From a bacterium (GTDB taxonomy: Bacteria > Zhuqueibacterota > QNDG01 > JAFGCO01): a stretch of DNA of 64,000 nt. The DNA lies in assembly GCA_016932575.1 (NCBI GenBank), contig JAFGCO010000007.1:119364-183363 (forward strand), written 5' to 3'. Both the position numbers and the translations under genes were made by a program. Below the pieces are notes generated by a model. The model was not told where the DNA came from, did not search any database, and worked only from the letters and a program-made list of their open reading frames with translations. Positions 35,663-44,262 of this stretch are shown one piece after another (the first letter of the stretch is position 1; each line of letters begins with the position of its first letter).

Positions 35663-37084
35663 ATGATCATGATTTTTCATCGTCTTCATCACCGATTGAT
35701 TGCAGCGACAACCGGATTGATGATACTGTTTATCATTGCCCTCGGTGTAACGCTTCATTGGTCGATTCGCCAAAGCCTGGAAAAAGCGCTGGGTGAAAAA
35801 CTTCAATCTGTGGCTGCAACGCTCGCTTCACAATATACGAATGAAGAAGTGTCTTTTATTCTGCAGAATAAGGGCCCCCGCCTGCATGCCTATTTTATGC
35901 GTCCGTTAAGTGAAATGCTGCGCTCAACTGACTTGAAACGTATCTATTTTTTCACTTTGGATCATCGAATCCTGCTGGATACAGATTCAACAATGCTTCA
36001 GGCACATGTTTATCATTATCTTCAATGGTTTCCCGAAGAAATGCTTCGGCTTCAGTCAGGAGAATCCTCGCATACACTGCTGTTTACAGGGATTGACGGT
36101 AATCCGGCCATGAACGGATTTGCACCATTGAAAATGGGAAATAACGTGGTCGGCGGAATCGGGGTCGAGGGAAATGTCCGGTTTTTAAATACTGTAAACC
36201 GATTTAAAAAGCAAATACTGATCTATGGCATTGCGGGGACCACATTCGCTATCATTCTTTCTGTCGTTCTGGCTCGTTCTGTCACCCGGCCTGTCGCCAG
36301 CCTGGCACATGTGTCTCATCAAATTGGTGCTGGTAATTATAAAGCACTCATTCCCCGGAAAGGTGCGAAAGAAATAGAACAACTGGCGCATACCATGGAA
36401 TTGATGCGGAAAAACGTCATCCAACGGGAAAATGAATTGAAATCCATGGTTGCAGCTGTGGCCCATGAAATTCGGAACCCTCTCGGGGGCATCGAACTGT
36501 TTGCCGGTTTGCTTTCCGATGAAATCAAATCCCGAAGTCAGGCTGAAATTCATCTGAAGCGGATTCGATCAGAAGTGCATTATCTTAACAATATTGTACA
36601 CCGTTTCCTGGATTATGCCCGACCGGAAATGCCTCATCAGGAGCTGTGCTGCCTCCCGGATATCCTGGAGGATATCAAGGGGAATGTTATTGCTGAACTT
36701 GAATCAAAAAACATTAAATTAAACTTAACCGGATCAACAACATCCGCCCAGCTCTTCGCTGATCCCACACATATTCGGCGCATACTTTTAAATTTGATAC
36801 AAAACAGCCTACATGCGATATCTGAAAAAGGGACAATCAACATAGAGATTACAATGCATCAACGGAAATTGAAAATGCAAATTCATGATTCCGGCTCTGG
36901 TATCCCTGAGGAGATTCAATCACAAATCTTTGATCCTTTTTTCACAACGCGTGAAAAGGGAACCGGGCTGGGTCTGGCGATTGTCAAACAACTGACCCTG
37001 GCGAATGGCGGAGAGGTTGAGCTGATTCGATCGGATTCCAATGGAACAGTATTTGAACTGATTTTTCCGATGGTTAAACATTAA
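35663..37084 (+). CDS. Membrane sensor histidine kinase (NtrB/AtoS-like)
   Basis: 473 aa. TM1 at about 15-33 (ATTGLMILFIIALGVTLHW), a periplasmic sensor of about 140 residues (FFTLDHRILLDTDSTML) of the Cache-like type, TM2 at about 186-205 (ILIYGIAGTTFAIILSVVL), HAMP (RPVASLAHVSHQIGAGNYKA), HisKA H-box with His268 in AAVAHEIRNPLGGIELFAGL, and HATPase N-box LNLIQNSLHAI, G-box DSGSGIPEEI and GTGLGLAIVKQL. It should phosphorylate the sigma54-type regulator encoded next (50 bp downstream). The stimulus is unknown. Confidence 0.92.
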   Translation: MIMIFHRLHHRLIAATTGLMILFIIALGVTLHWSIRQSLEKALGEKLQSVAATLASQYTNEEVSFILQNKGPRLHAYFMRPLSEMLRSTDLKRIYFFTLDHRILLDTDSTMLQAHVYHYLQWFPEEMLRLQSGESSHTLLFTGIDGNPAMNGFAPLKMGNNVVGGIGVEGNVRFLNTVNRFKKQILIYGIAGTTFAIILSVVLARSVTRPVASLAHVSHQIGAGNYKALIPRKGAKEIEQLAHTMELMRKNVIQRENELKSMVAAVAHEIRNPLGGIELFAGLLSDEIKSRSQAEIHLKRIRSEVHYLNNIVHRFLDYARPEMPHQELCCLPDILEDIKGNVIAELESKNIKLNLTGSTTSAQLFADPTHIRRILLNLIQNSLHAISEKGTINIEITMHQRKLKMQIHDSGSGIPEEIQSQIFDPFFTTREKGTGLGLAIVKQLTLANGGEVELIRSDSNGTVFELIFPMVKH

Positions 37085-37134
37085 ATCAGGATGCTTGATA
37101 CAGTTGCCGCGAAAAGCATATTGGAGAAAAGCCG

Positions 37135-38523
37135 ATGAATAAAAAACCAACCATTCTGATTGCTGAAGATACGGATTCCATGCGCGAAGCCATGGTTCAG
37201 ATCCTGAAAAAAGAAGGATACCAGCTCATTGCCGTTTCAAATGGGGAGAATGCTTTATCTGTACTTAAAACTCAGTGTTTTGATATTGTTATCACCGATT
37301 ATAAAATGGGGAAGGTGGACGGCCTGGATGTATTGAAAGCTGCCAAAGATATCAATCCTGATAATGAGGTGTTGATCATCACGGCCTATGGGTCCATTGA
37401 ACTGGCTGTAAAGTTGATGAAAGCAGGCGCATGGGATTTTATTACAAAACCCTTCTCCAAAGAAACCTTGATTCATAAAGTGGACCGTACGCTGAAACAT
37501 ATCCGGGAACGTGAACAGGCCAAAAAACTGATAGAAGAGAATGCCTACTTAAAAAATGAAATCAATCAGTTATTTAACACCGGCGAAATGATCGGTAAAA
37601 CGCCTGAAATGCTCAACGTTTTTAAATCGATTAAAAAAATTGCATCCAGTGACAGTGCTGTGCTGATTTTCGGTGAAAGCGGAACAGGGAAAGAATTGGT
37701 CGCCAGGGCCATCCATCAGAACAGCCCTCGAAAAGAAGCGACTTTTGTCCGCGTGAACTGCGGCGCACTGGCTGAAGGAGTTTTGGAAAGCGAACTTTTC
37801 GGTCATGAAAAAGGGGCCTTTACAGGCGCATTTAAACAGAAAAAAGGCCGCTTTGAACTGGCCCATCAAGGAACCCTGTTTCTGGATGAGATCGGAGACA
37901 TCCCACTAAACACCCAAATCAAACTATTGCGCGTAATTCAAGAAAAAGAATTTGAACGTGTGGGGGGTGAAGAAACACTGCAGGTCAATGTCCGTATCAT
38001 CGCCGCTACCCACCGCAATCTTCCGGAAGAGGTAAAAGCCGGTCGTTTTCGGGAAGACCTTTATTATCGGTTGCATATTTTGCCTGTCACCCTGCCGCCG
38101 CTTAGGCAGCGCAAGGAAGACATTCCGCTTCTTGCTCCTTATTTTTTAAATAAAATGACATCAGAACGGGGACTTGCTCCTCACAAGTTTACAAAGGAGG
38201 CATTGGATATGTTGATGGGGTATCCATGGCCCGGGAATGTGCGTGAATTAGAAAACGCCATTGAGCGTGCGTTGGTTCTAAACGAATCGGACACCATTGA
38301 TTCAGAAGAGCTCTCATTTCTCAATGCAAAAAAATTCGGCACAGAGATTGCACAAACCTCATGGAACCTGGAAGCCAGTCTCGCCGAAACGGAACGTGTG
38401 CTGCTCCAGAAAGCCATGAAAAGAAGTCATGGTGTAAAAGCAAGAGCCGCAAGGCTTTTGGGAATCAAAGAAGGCGCCCTCTACTACAAGCTGGAAAAAT
38501 ATGGTCTAATGCAGAAGGAGTAA
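37135..38523 (+). CDS. Sigma54-dependent response regulator (NtrC family)
   Basis: 462 aa. Receiver domain with acidic pocket IAEDTDSM and phospho-acceptor Asp55 in IVITDYKMGKVDG. AAA+ domain with Walker A GESGTGKE (about 180-187), the sigma54-contact loop ESELFGHEKGAFTGA, Walker B GTLFLDEIGD, and the arginine-finger region FREDLYYRL. C-terminal Fis-type helix-turn-helix (AARLLGIKEGALYYKLEK). It binds DNA and opens sigma54 promoters when phosphorylated by the adjacent kinase. GGAG precedes the ATG by about 8 nt. The next gene starts 6 nt after its stop, with the ribosome site overlapping the stop region. Confidence 0.95.
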   Translation: MNKKPTILIAEDTDSMREAMVQILKKEGYQLIAVSNGENALSVLKTQCFDIVITDYKMGKVDGLDVLKAAKDINPDNEVLIITAYGSIELAVKLMKAGAWDFITKPFSKETLIHKVDRTLKHIREREQAKKLIEENAYLKNEINQLFNTGEMIGKTPEMLNVFKSIKKIASSDSAVLIFGESGTGKELVARAIHQNSPRKEATFVRVNCGALAEGVLESELFGHEKGAFTGAFKQKKGRFELAHQGTLFLDEIGDIPLNTQIKLLRVIQEKEFERVGGEETLQVNVRIIAATHRNLPEEVKAGRFREDLYYRLHILPVTLPPLRQRKEDIPLLAPYFLNKMTSERGLAPHKFTKEALDMLMGYPWPGNVRELENAIERALVLNESDTIDSEELSFLNAKKFGTEIAQTSWNLEASLAETERVLLQKAMKRSHGVKARAARLLGIKEGALYYKLEKYGLMQKE

Positions 38524-38529
38524 AACATC

Positions 38530-39543
38530 ATGAAAATAAGACCCTCTGGCATGTGGATAATTTTGTGCATCGGGTTTGCCTTGCTGGGCCAGACCAAGCT
38601 GGAAAAGAAGGAGCAATTTCTGTTTAATATAGAAAAACAAATGGATTCATTGCAGGTGCTTCGGGATCACCAGGTCAATCAGAATACCATTCTGGCCTCT
38701 CAGATCCAGCAGATGCAAACCGGTATGCAAAGAAGTTACAGAGAACATCGCAAGCTGGAAAAACAGCTTCGTGAGGCCCAATCTTTAAATCTTCGAATTA
38801 AGCAGACAGAGATGCAAATAAAAAAGCTGAATCTTCTTTATCAGGATTCACTAAAGGCTCTGATCAATGCATATGAAGACCGATTGAATGAACTAATAAT
38901 CCTGACCGAGAATGCCCGCTCCAATCAGGAACGCGAGCAATATTTAAGAAAATCTCAGACAATCCTGATGAAAAAAACGCGTTGGGCTCAACGTCATACA
39001 GCATCCTCCGCCCCCCTTTTATCCGAAATACCGATTCATATACAGCCGTGGGACAATCCGGCATCACTTGAGTTAAAACGAAACGCCCTGCTGGATCAGG
39101 AGGAAGCAATCCGCCGGGAAATGAAAACCCTGGACAATAAGATTGATCGTTTGCAGGAAGAAAATAACCTGCGCAAAAAAATGGCTGAACTGAATCATGA
39201 TTTAAATCTTTTTTCAGAAAATGAAGAAACCATGGACCGCCTCGCTTTTGGCGGACATACAGGGAATGAACAATCTCTTTATGATACCAAAACCTGGGAA
39301 ACTGTTGATACAAATACGAAACCTTTTTTTAATGAACGCGAAGATGATACACAATTCACTCCTTTTCTCCAGAAGGATTTTGCGGCAGATACCGATCATG
39401 GGATTGCCCTGGACATTGAGGATCGCATTTTAATATTAAAGCAGTATCGGGAAAAACTGGCCGCCCGATCGGACAGTTTAAAACTAAGGGCTCGCTGGTT
39501 TGAAAAACAGACAGAAAAATTGTTGAAGTCAGACTCAATGTAG
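38530..39543 (+). CDS. Exported coiled-coil protein of unknown family
   Basis: 337 aa. N-terminal signal or anchor helix (MWIILCIGFALLGQT). Strong heptad-rich coiled coils at about 30-135 (EKQMDSLQVLRDHQVNQNTI, RKLEKQLREAQSLNLRIKQT) and 185-235 (LDQEEAIRREMKTLDNKIDR), plus a C-terminal helical stretch (ILILKQYREKLAARSDSLKL). I recognise no family. It starts 6 nt after the regulator gene and precedes the barrel-like gene by 36 bp, so it is likely a periplasmic or envelope element made with the two-component system. Confidence 0.6.
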   Translation: MKIRPSGMWIILCIGFALLGQTKLEKKEQFLFNIEKQMDSLQVLRDHQVNQNTILASQIQQMQTGMQRSYREHRKLEKQLREAQSLNLRIKQTEMQIKKLNLLYQDSLKALINAYEDRLNELIILTENARSNQEREQYLRKSQTILMKKTRWAQRHTASSAPLLSEIPIHIQPWDNPASLELKRNALLDQEEAIRREMKTLDNKIDRLQEENNLRKKMAELNHDLNLFSENEETMDRLAFGGHTGNEQSLYDTKTWETVDTNTKPFFNEREDDTQFTPFLQKDFAADTDHGIALDIEDRILILKQYREKLAARSDSLKLRARWFEKQTEKLLKSDSM

Positions 39544-39579
39544 CAACAAATAAATAATTAATCATTAAAATGTTAATAC

Positions 39580-40698
39580 ATGGGCCGGATGAAAGAATTT
39601 ATTTCTTCAATCCCCTTTATTGGTTTTAGTTACGTCAGGTTATGCCTCATTCTGCTTTTGCTGGAAGGCTGTATCGGATATGGACAGGCCTTCAAATGGC
39701 AGGGTCGTTTTGACATATCGCTTGTACAGGACAACAATGTATTTGAAACCACTGGATCATCCCAAGCCGACTCTCTCGGTTCGAAAACCGACAACAGCGT
39801 TCGAATGGGCGTGTACCTGACCACCGTTGTGACATCTTCCAAACATCACAAATTTCATATCAGCTATAATGGAGGCATCGAGGGATATCGACGGTTTAAT
39901 AGCGAAAACCGCATAATTCAACACGGCTCCTTCATTTACTGCTGGAGGGCTTTCAAACATATTGCCCTGGGTGCAGAGGCCCATGCACGCGATCGTTTAT
40001 TCTTCCAGACAACACGTGGATATCAGTGGATGAAGGGGGCCTTGTTTACTATGATAACACTGCCCTGCGGTTTCCGGGTCAGAGGATATTCCTCACTGTC
40101 AAACATGAATTACAAAGGCACCGATTTGTTTGATTTTCAAAGCCGTACCGATGGCGTGAAATTCATCTGGCAATGCTCTCCAGGATTCCAGGTATTCTCA
40201 AATTATCAAACCGAACTTATGAAATTTAACCGGCCTGCCTATGGATGGGATTATCCTACAGTTGATGGCCGCTTTCTCCCAAAGGATGAACGCCAGAAAA
40301 ACCTGATCCGCAACTTATCCTTTGGTATAGAAGGTATGTGCTGGATGCTATTCCGGATTGAGGCAGACTATCAGTGGCAATTTTCCAATAGTTACGGTTA
40401 CGATTACGAGAGGCCCTGTATTGAATTTATTGCCGCCAAATCATTACCATGGACATTGACACTGCGTGCCTACGCCAAGTATCAGAACAAGAAATATGCG
40501 GATTCTCTGGAACCTTTTCAAATCAGCCCGTACACCGAGAATGAAGAAAATACCCGGGTTCTGTGTGATCTGATTAAGGATTTGGCTGTCGGCTGTTCTC
40601 TGCGACTCCGTATTGGCTGGTATCTCAACGAATCTCCTTTTCGAAATCTCTACTATGAGAAAACCCTGATTTCCATCGGATTTTCACGGACCTTCTGA
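39580..40698 (+). CDS. Putative outer-membrane beta-barrel protein
   Basis: 372 aa from ATG 39580 (ATG 39589 is an alternative; neither has a strong ribosome site). A signal peptide ends about LLLLEGCIGYGQA. The mature part is rich in alternating aromatic strands (FKWQGRFDISLVQDNNVF, KFHISYNGGIEGYRRF, WTLTLRAYAKYQNKKYADSL) and ends ISIGFSRTF, a C-terminal Phe typical of outer-membrane barrels. No specific family recognised; strands look like those of barrel proteins of unknown porin-like type. It is the last gene of the kinase operon. Confidence 0.6.
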   Translation: MGRMKEFISSIPFIGFSYVRLCLILLLLEGCIGYGQAFKWQGRFDISLVQDNNVFETTGSSQADSLGSKTDNSVRMGVYLTTVVTSSKHHKFHISYNGGIEGYRRFNSENRIIQHGSFIYCWRAFKHIALGAEAHARDRLFFQTTRGYQWMKGALFTMITLPCGFRVRGYSSLSNMNYKGTDLFDFQSRTDGVKFIWQCSPGFQVFSNYQTELMKFNRPAYGWDYPTVDGRFLPKDERQKNLIRNLSFGIEGMCWMLFRIEADYQWQFSNSYGYDYERPCIEFIAAKSLPWTLTLRAYAKYQNKKYADSLEPFQISPYTENEENTRVLCDLIKDLAVGCSLRLRIGWYLNESPFRNLYYEKTLISIGFSRTF

Positions 40699-40715
40699 CC
40701 CTCAGAAATCTGTGA

Positions 40716-40737
40716 AATCCTCAGAAATCTGAGGATT
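40716..40737 (+). terminator. Stem-loop after the barrel gene
   Basis: Nine-bp perfect stem AATCCTCAG/CTGAGGATT with loop AAAT. The left part is a 13-nt direct repeat, CCTCAGAAATCTG at 40700-40712 and 40719-40731. No T-run follows. Confidence 0.5.
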
Positions 40738-40939
40738 GATGCGTCCCAAATCCGAATATTTCTGACTCGTTCTTCGACTCATGAAAAAATTTATTATTTA
40801 AAATTCCTCTTAAATATACGATCGTCCGGAAAGTGAAGCTTTAATACTCTGTAAAACCGGAAATGATTAAGTTTGAAAACAATAGTGATATATCTCGTAA
40901 AGGAATATAGAGATCGTTTATCAAATTAAAAATGCGGGT

Positions 40940-40956
40940 TTGGCACATTCCTTGAT
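40940..40956 (+). promoter_or_regulatory. Possible sigma54-type promoter
   Basis: TTGGCACATTCCTTGAT resembles TGGCAC-N5-TTGCW, but the -12 GC is GA. It lies about 80-95 bp upstream of the cargo gene at 41035, and a sigma54 activator is encoded 2.5 kb away. The rest of the 336-bp spacer (40699-41034) is AT-rich with no other signal except the ribosome site of that gene. Confidence 0.3.
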
Positions 40957-41034
40957 GAAATAAAAGAAAGCGCTGTAGAGGGCGCGAATAACAGAATCAT
41001 AGTATGACTGTTTTTTAAAATTGAAGGAGATGGT

Positions 41035-44000
41035 ATGCGAAGACATATCGGGATTCTATCCACTGCCTGGTTGATGTGTATCACATCCACGCTGCTCATT
41101 GCTTCAACAAAAGATCTTTTCAGATACGCATCTCCGGAAACACGCAGAGCAATCTCAAAAAACTATCAGATGGCCACCAGCATGATCTCTTCTGGCGGAA
41201 CGATCACAGGAATGCTTGTCAATCTGTCACCGGAAGCTTGCGAATCGGCCGTGGTATACGCCTGGACCAACGAACCATCAGAGGTGTTTTATGAGGATTC
41301 TCTGACAGGAAAAGGAGTGAGCCCCGTCAGCGGCGATGGTATCTATTCGATTTCAGGACTGGCTCCCGGAAATTATTACATCCAGGCCACTGCGGATGGC
41401 TATTTGGACATGTATTACGATGGCCAACAGGGGACCATCAAGCTCGATGATGCACAAATATTATCTGTAGAAGGGGATGCAGTGATCGAGAATATCAATA
41501 TCTGCATGACTGCCAATCCTTCTCAAAACGGCAGGATTTCCGGCTGTGTTGTCGATGCCCTGACACTCGAGCCTGTACAAAATGCCCAAGTCTCTGTGTT
41601 TTGTACCCATTTTTACTGCTTTAATTTCACAACGACTGATGAAAATGGCGAATATACGATTGGGAATCTGACCAATGATACCTCTTATGTTCAGGTGACG
41701 GCCAAGGGCTATATCATGCAATATTATCATAATGCACAGACAATAGACGATGCAACCCTGATTTCTGTAACAGATTCAGCGGAAGTCACAAACATCGATT
41801 TTAAACTGAGCCGGGGAAATTCCATTACCGGTACGATCACCGACAGCAGCGGAATGCCTCTGGAAGATGTCTTTGTGCAAGCCATAAGCGAACCGAATGA
41901 TTCTATCGACTGGATTGAGCCTGTCTATGACCGTTCCGCCTATTACGTCGCCAACACGGATACGAACGGAATTTATACAATAACAGGCTTGCCGGATGGT
42001 GAATATTTTATCAAGGGTGACTACTATACCATGTGGGGCAGCCACTCGGCCTATTATCCAGGAGTAACGGATCCGGATGAAGCAATCCCGATATCCGTGA
42101 GTGAAAATATCGACATGATGGATATCAACTTTCAAATCTATATCCACTCACCCGTTGGTGTTATTGAAGGGCAGGTGGTCGACACAAAAGGCCGTCCTGT
42201 GATTGGTGCCGTCATCTCTCTGGGTGCATATCCACCCTGGCGGTCCTGCCGATGTTACTGGGAAAGTGCGTTAACCGACAGTCTCGGCCGCTACCGTCTG
42301 GAAAAGATCCCCAATGATCAATATACGGTCGAGTGCAATTATAACAGTCACTGGGGATCCGTTTACTATTTCTGGCCGGGAACAACAAATCTGGAAGAAG
42401 CCCAGCCCATTGAAATTTCACCTGAAAATTCGTTATGGAGTGATATTGATTTTCAATTGCCCGTTACCCTGTCACAGGCAAGCATCTCGGGCCAGGTACG
42501 GGCAACAGACGGACACCCTCTGGCCAATGCACAGCTCCGGTTACTGCCCACAGAAGATGCAACGAATGATGCATTGAATACTGGCATCCGGATATGGGAC
42601 AATACTGACAGCAATGGCGATTATAAAATCAACCACATACCCACAGGCACTTATGTCCTTCAATGTCAATTTATGGAAGCACAACAATATGGGGAACAAT
42701 GGTATGATCACGCTGAAAATAATGATAACGCCACAGTCATCCTGATCCATGAGGACACGCGGCTGACCCGTATTGATTTTGATCTTGATATCAAGCCCGT
42801 TTACGGATTTCTTGACGGTGTGGTATCGGATCAGGAAAATCATCCCATTCAGAATGCATATGTCGAGGTGATCCCCAATTACACATTCATCACTATAGCA
42901 TCTGACTATGACAGGACGAATGTTCCCTTGCACACCACGACTGATGAAAACGGCCGATATATCTTTCCCAGGCTCTATCATAACAATTACCGGCTGGTGG
43001 CATACGCCAATGGCGGATACGCTTATTATCCCAACGCCATTGTATTGGAGCAATCTCAACCTGTTGCCATTAGCGGCGGCGATTCAGTAACAGCGGATTT
43101 CAAAGTGCGTATTTCAGAATATTGTGCATCGATCAGCGGCCATATTATATCAAACTGGACAGGATGGACAGTTCCCTGTGAGGATTCGGCCGAAGCATCC
43201 TTAGGAAAAGTCACCGAAGTCGGTCTTGAAACTTTCGTGGTCACTGCGAAACCCGTAATTACCATCCAGTCCTGGCCCGAGTCTGAAAGAGTCTATTCGG
43301 CACTCACCTCGTGGGGCGGACATTATCTATTGACATGCCCTCCGGGAGAATATATAGTCCAGGCTTTTTCATCCGACTGTTTTCCCAGTTATTATGAGAA
43401 TGTGTTTGAATTCTCCAAGGCAAAAATCGTAAGAACCTCCGAAGAGGATCCGGCTGAAGACATAAACATCATACTGACACCCAAACTTTACTGGCTGTTT
43501 GAGGACTCGGCTTATTATCGAGGAGATGACCGTCGCATCTACGGCAGCATTGAGGATGAAAACGGGGATCCTGTCGCAGGTGCGACTGTTTTTCTGTATA
43601 ACATAAGCGGAAATCCCATTTTCTCCGCCACTACAAATGATCAGGGCTGTTATGACATTTCCGGTCTGCAAAACGGAGATTATTATATTCAGGCACTAAA
43701 GGCAGGCGTAGGTTCTGTATTCAATGGAAATGTCGGTTCTATTGCGGAAGCCGCTCCTGTAAATTTGGATCAAACCGAACAGGAAGTGAATCTGGTATTC
43801 AGCGTTGTCGCGGATATATCCTCAGACAAGACCGCACTTCCCAGATCCATTCAATTGATCGGCAATTGCCCCAATCCGTTCAATCCGCAAACCAGTATTC
43901 GGTTTGCTCTGCCAAAACAAATGCATATCAGATTAACAATTTACAACGCACTGGGGCAGGAAATCATGCAAATAACGGATGAAAATTTCAAAGCCGGAGA

Positions 44001-44121
44001 GCACCAGTTGCTCTGGACAGGCGAAGACAGGAATGGCAATCTGATGCCCAGTGGTCTGTATTTTTATCGATTGCAGGCCGGCAGCCAGATTCAAACCTGT
44101 AAAATGATTTTAATGCGATAG
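41035..44121 (+). CDS. Secreted CarboxypepD-like repeat protein with type IX sorting domain
   Basis: 1028 aa. Signal peptide (LSTAWLMCITSTLLIAS). About eight carboxypeptidase regulatory-like beta-sandwich repeats of 90-130 residues, each opening with GxVxDxxGxPVxxAxVxL (for example NSITGTITDSSGMPLEDVFV, GVIEGQVVDTKGRPVIGAVI, RRIYGSIEDENGDPVAGATV) and containing NGxYxIxGLPxGxYxI. The final 85 residues are a sorting domain (IGNCPNPFNPQTSIRFALP, then MPSGLYFYRLQAG). AAGGAG lies 5 nt before the ATG. It opens the 41-52.8 kb island. Function unknown; such repeats usually form rigid surface stalks. Confidence 0.85.
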   Translation: MRRHIGILSTAWLMCITSTLLIASTKDLFRYASPETRRAISKNYQMATSMISSGGTITGMLVNLSPEACESAVVYAWTNEPSEVFYEDSLTGKGVSPVSGDGIYSISGLAPGNYYIQATADGYLDMYYDGQQGTIKLDDAQILSVEGDAVIENINICMTANPSQNGRISGCVVDALTLEPVQNAQVSVFCTHFYCFNFTTTDENGEYTIGNLTNDTSYVQVTAKGYIMQYYHNAQTIDDATLISVTDSAEVTNIDFKLSRGNSITGTITDSSGMPLEDVFVQAISEPNDSIDWIEPVYDRSAYYVANTDTNGIYTITGLPDGEYFIKGDYYTMWGSHSAYYPGVTDPDEAIPISVSENIDMMDINFQIYIHSPVGVIEGQVVDTKGRPVIGAVISLGAYPPWRSCRCYWESALTDSLGRYRLEKIPNDQYTVECNYNSHWGSVYYFWPGTTNLEEAQPIEISPENSLWSDIDFQLPVTLSQASISGQVRATDGHPLANAQLRLLPTEDATNDALNTGIRIWDNTDSNGDYKINHIPTGTYVLQCQFMEAQQYGEQWYDHAENNDNATVILIHEDTRLTRIDFDLDIKPVYGFLDGVVSDQENHPIQNAYVEVIPNYTFITIASDYDRTNVPLHTTTDENGRYIFPRLYHNNYRLVAYANGGYAYYPNAIVLEQSQPVAISGGDSVTADFKVRISEYCASISGHIISNWTGWTVPCEDSAEASLGKVTEVGLETFVVTAKPVITIQSWPESERVYSALTSWGGHYLLTCPPGEYIVQAFSSDCFPSYYENVFEFSKAKIVRTSEEDPAEDINIILTPKLYWLFEDSAYYRGDDRRIYGSIEDENGDPVAGATVFLYNISGNPIFSATTNDQGCYDISGLQNGDYYIQALKAGVGSVFNGNVGSIAEAAPVNLDQTEQEVNLVFSVVADISSDKTALPRSIQLIGNCPNPFNPQTSIRFALPKQMHIRLTIYNALGQEIMQITDENFKAGEHQLLWTGEDRNGNLMPSGLYFYRLQAGSQIQTCKMILMR

Positions 44122-44138
44122 ATCCCTTCAAACGGAAA

Positions 44139-44186
44139 GAATCCCGGCTGGAGTCAAAACTCTCTCCCCAGCCCCGGCCGGGATTC
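44139..44186 (+). terminator. Stem-loop after the CarboxypepD-repeat gene
   Basis: GAATCCCGGC (44139-44148) pairs with GCCGGGATTC (44177-44186), with an alternative inner GGCTGG/CCAGCC pairing. No T-run follows. Confidence 0.55.
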
Positions 44187-44217
44187 AATATTCTTAAAAT
44201 ATATAAACCTTGTCTCT

Positions 44218-44239
44218 CCGGGAGCCCTAAACCTCCCGG
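44218..44239 (+). promoter_or_regulatory. Stem-loop in the leader of the Ig-like lipoprotein gene
   Basis: CCGGGAG/CTCCCGG, seven bp with an 8-nt loop, ending 23 nt before the ATG at 44263. The CGGAGG ribosome site lies just outside the stem. Confidence 0.45.
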
Positions 44240-44262
44240 GTAAGGATAAAGCGGAGGATTCT

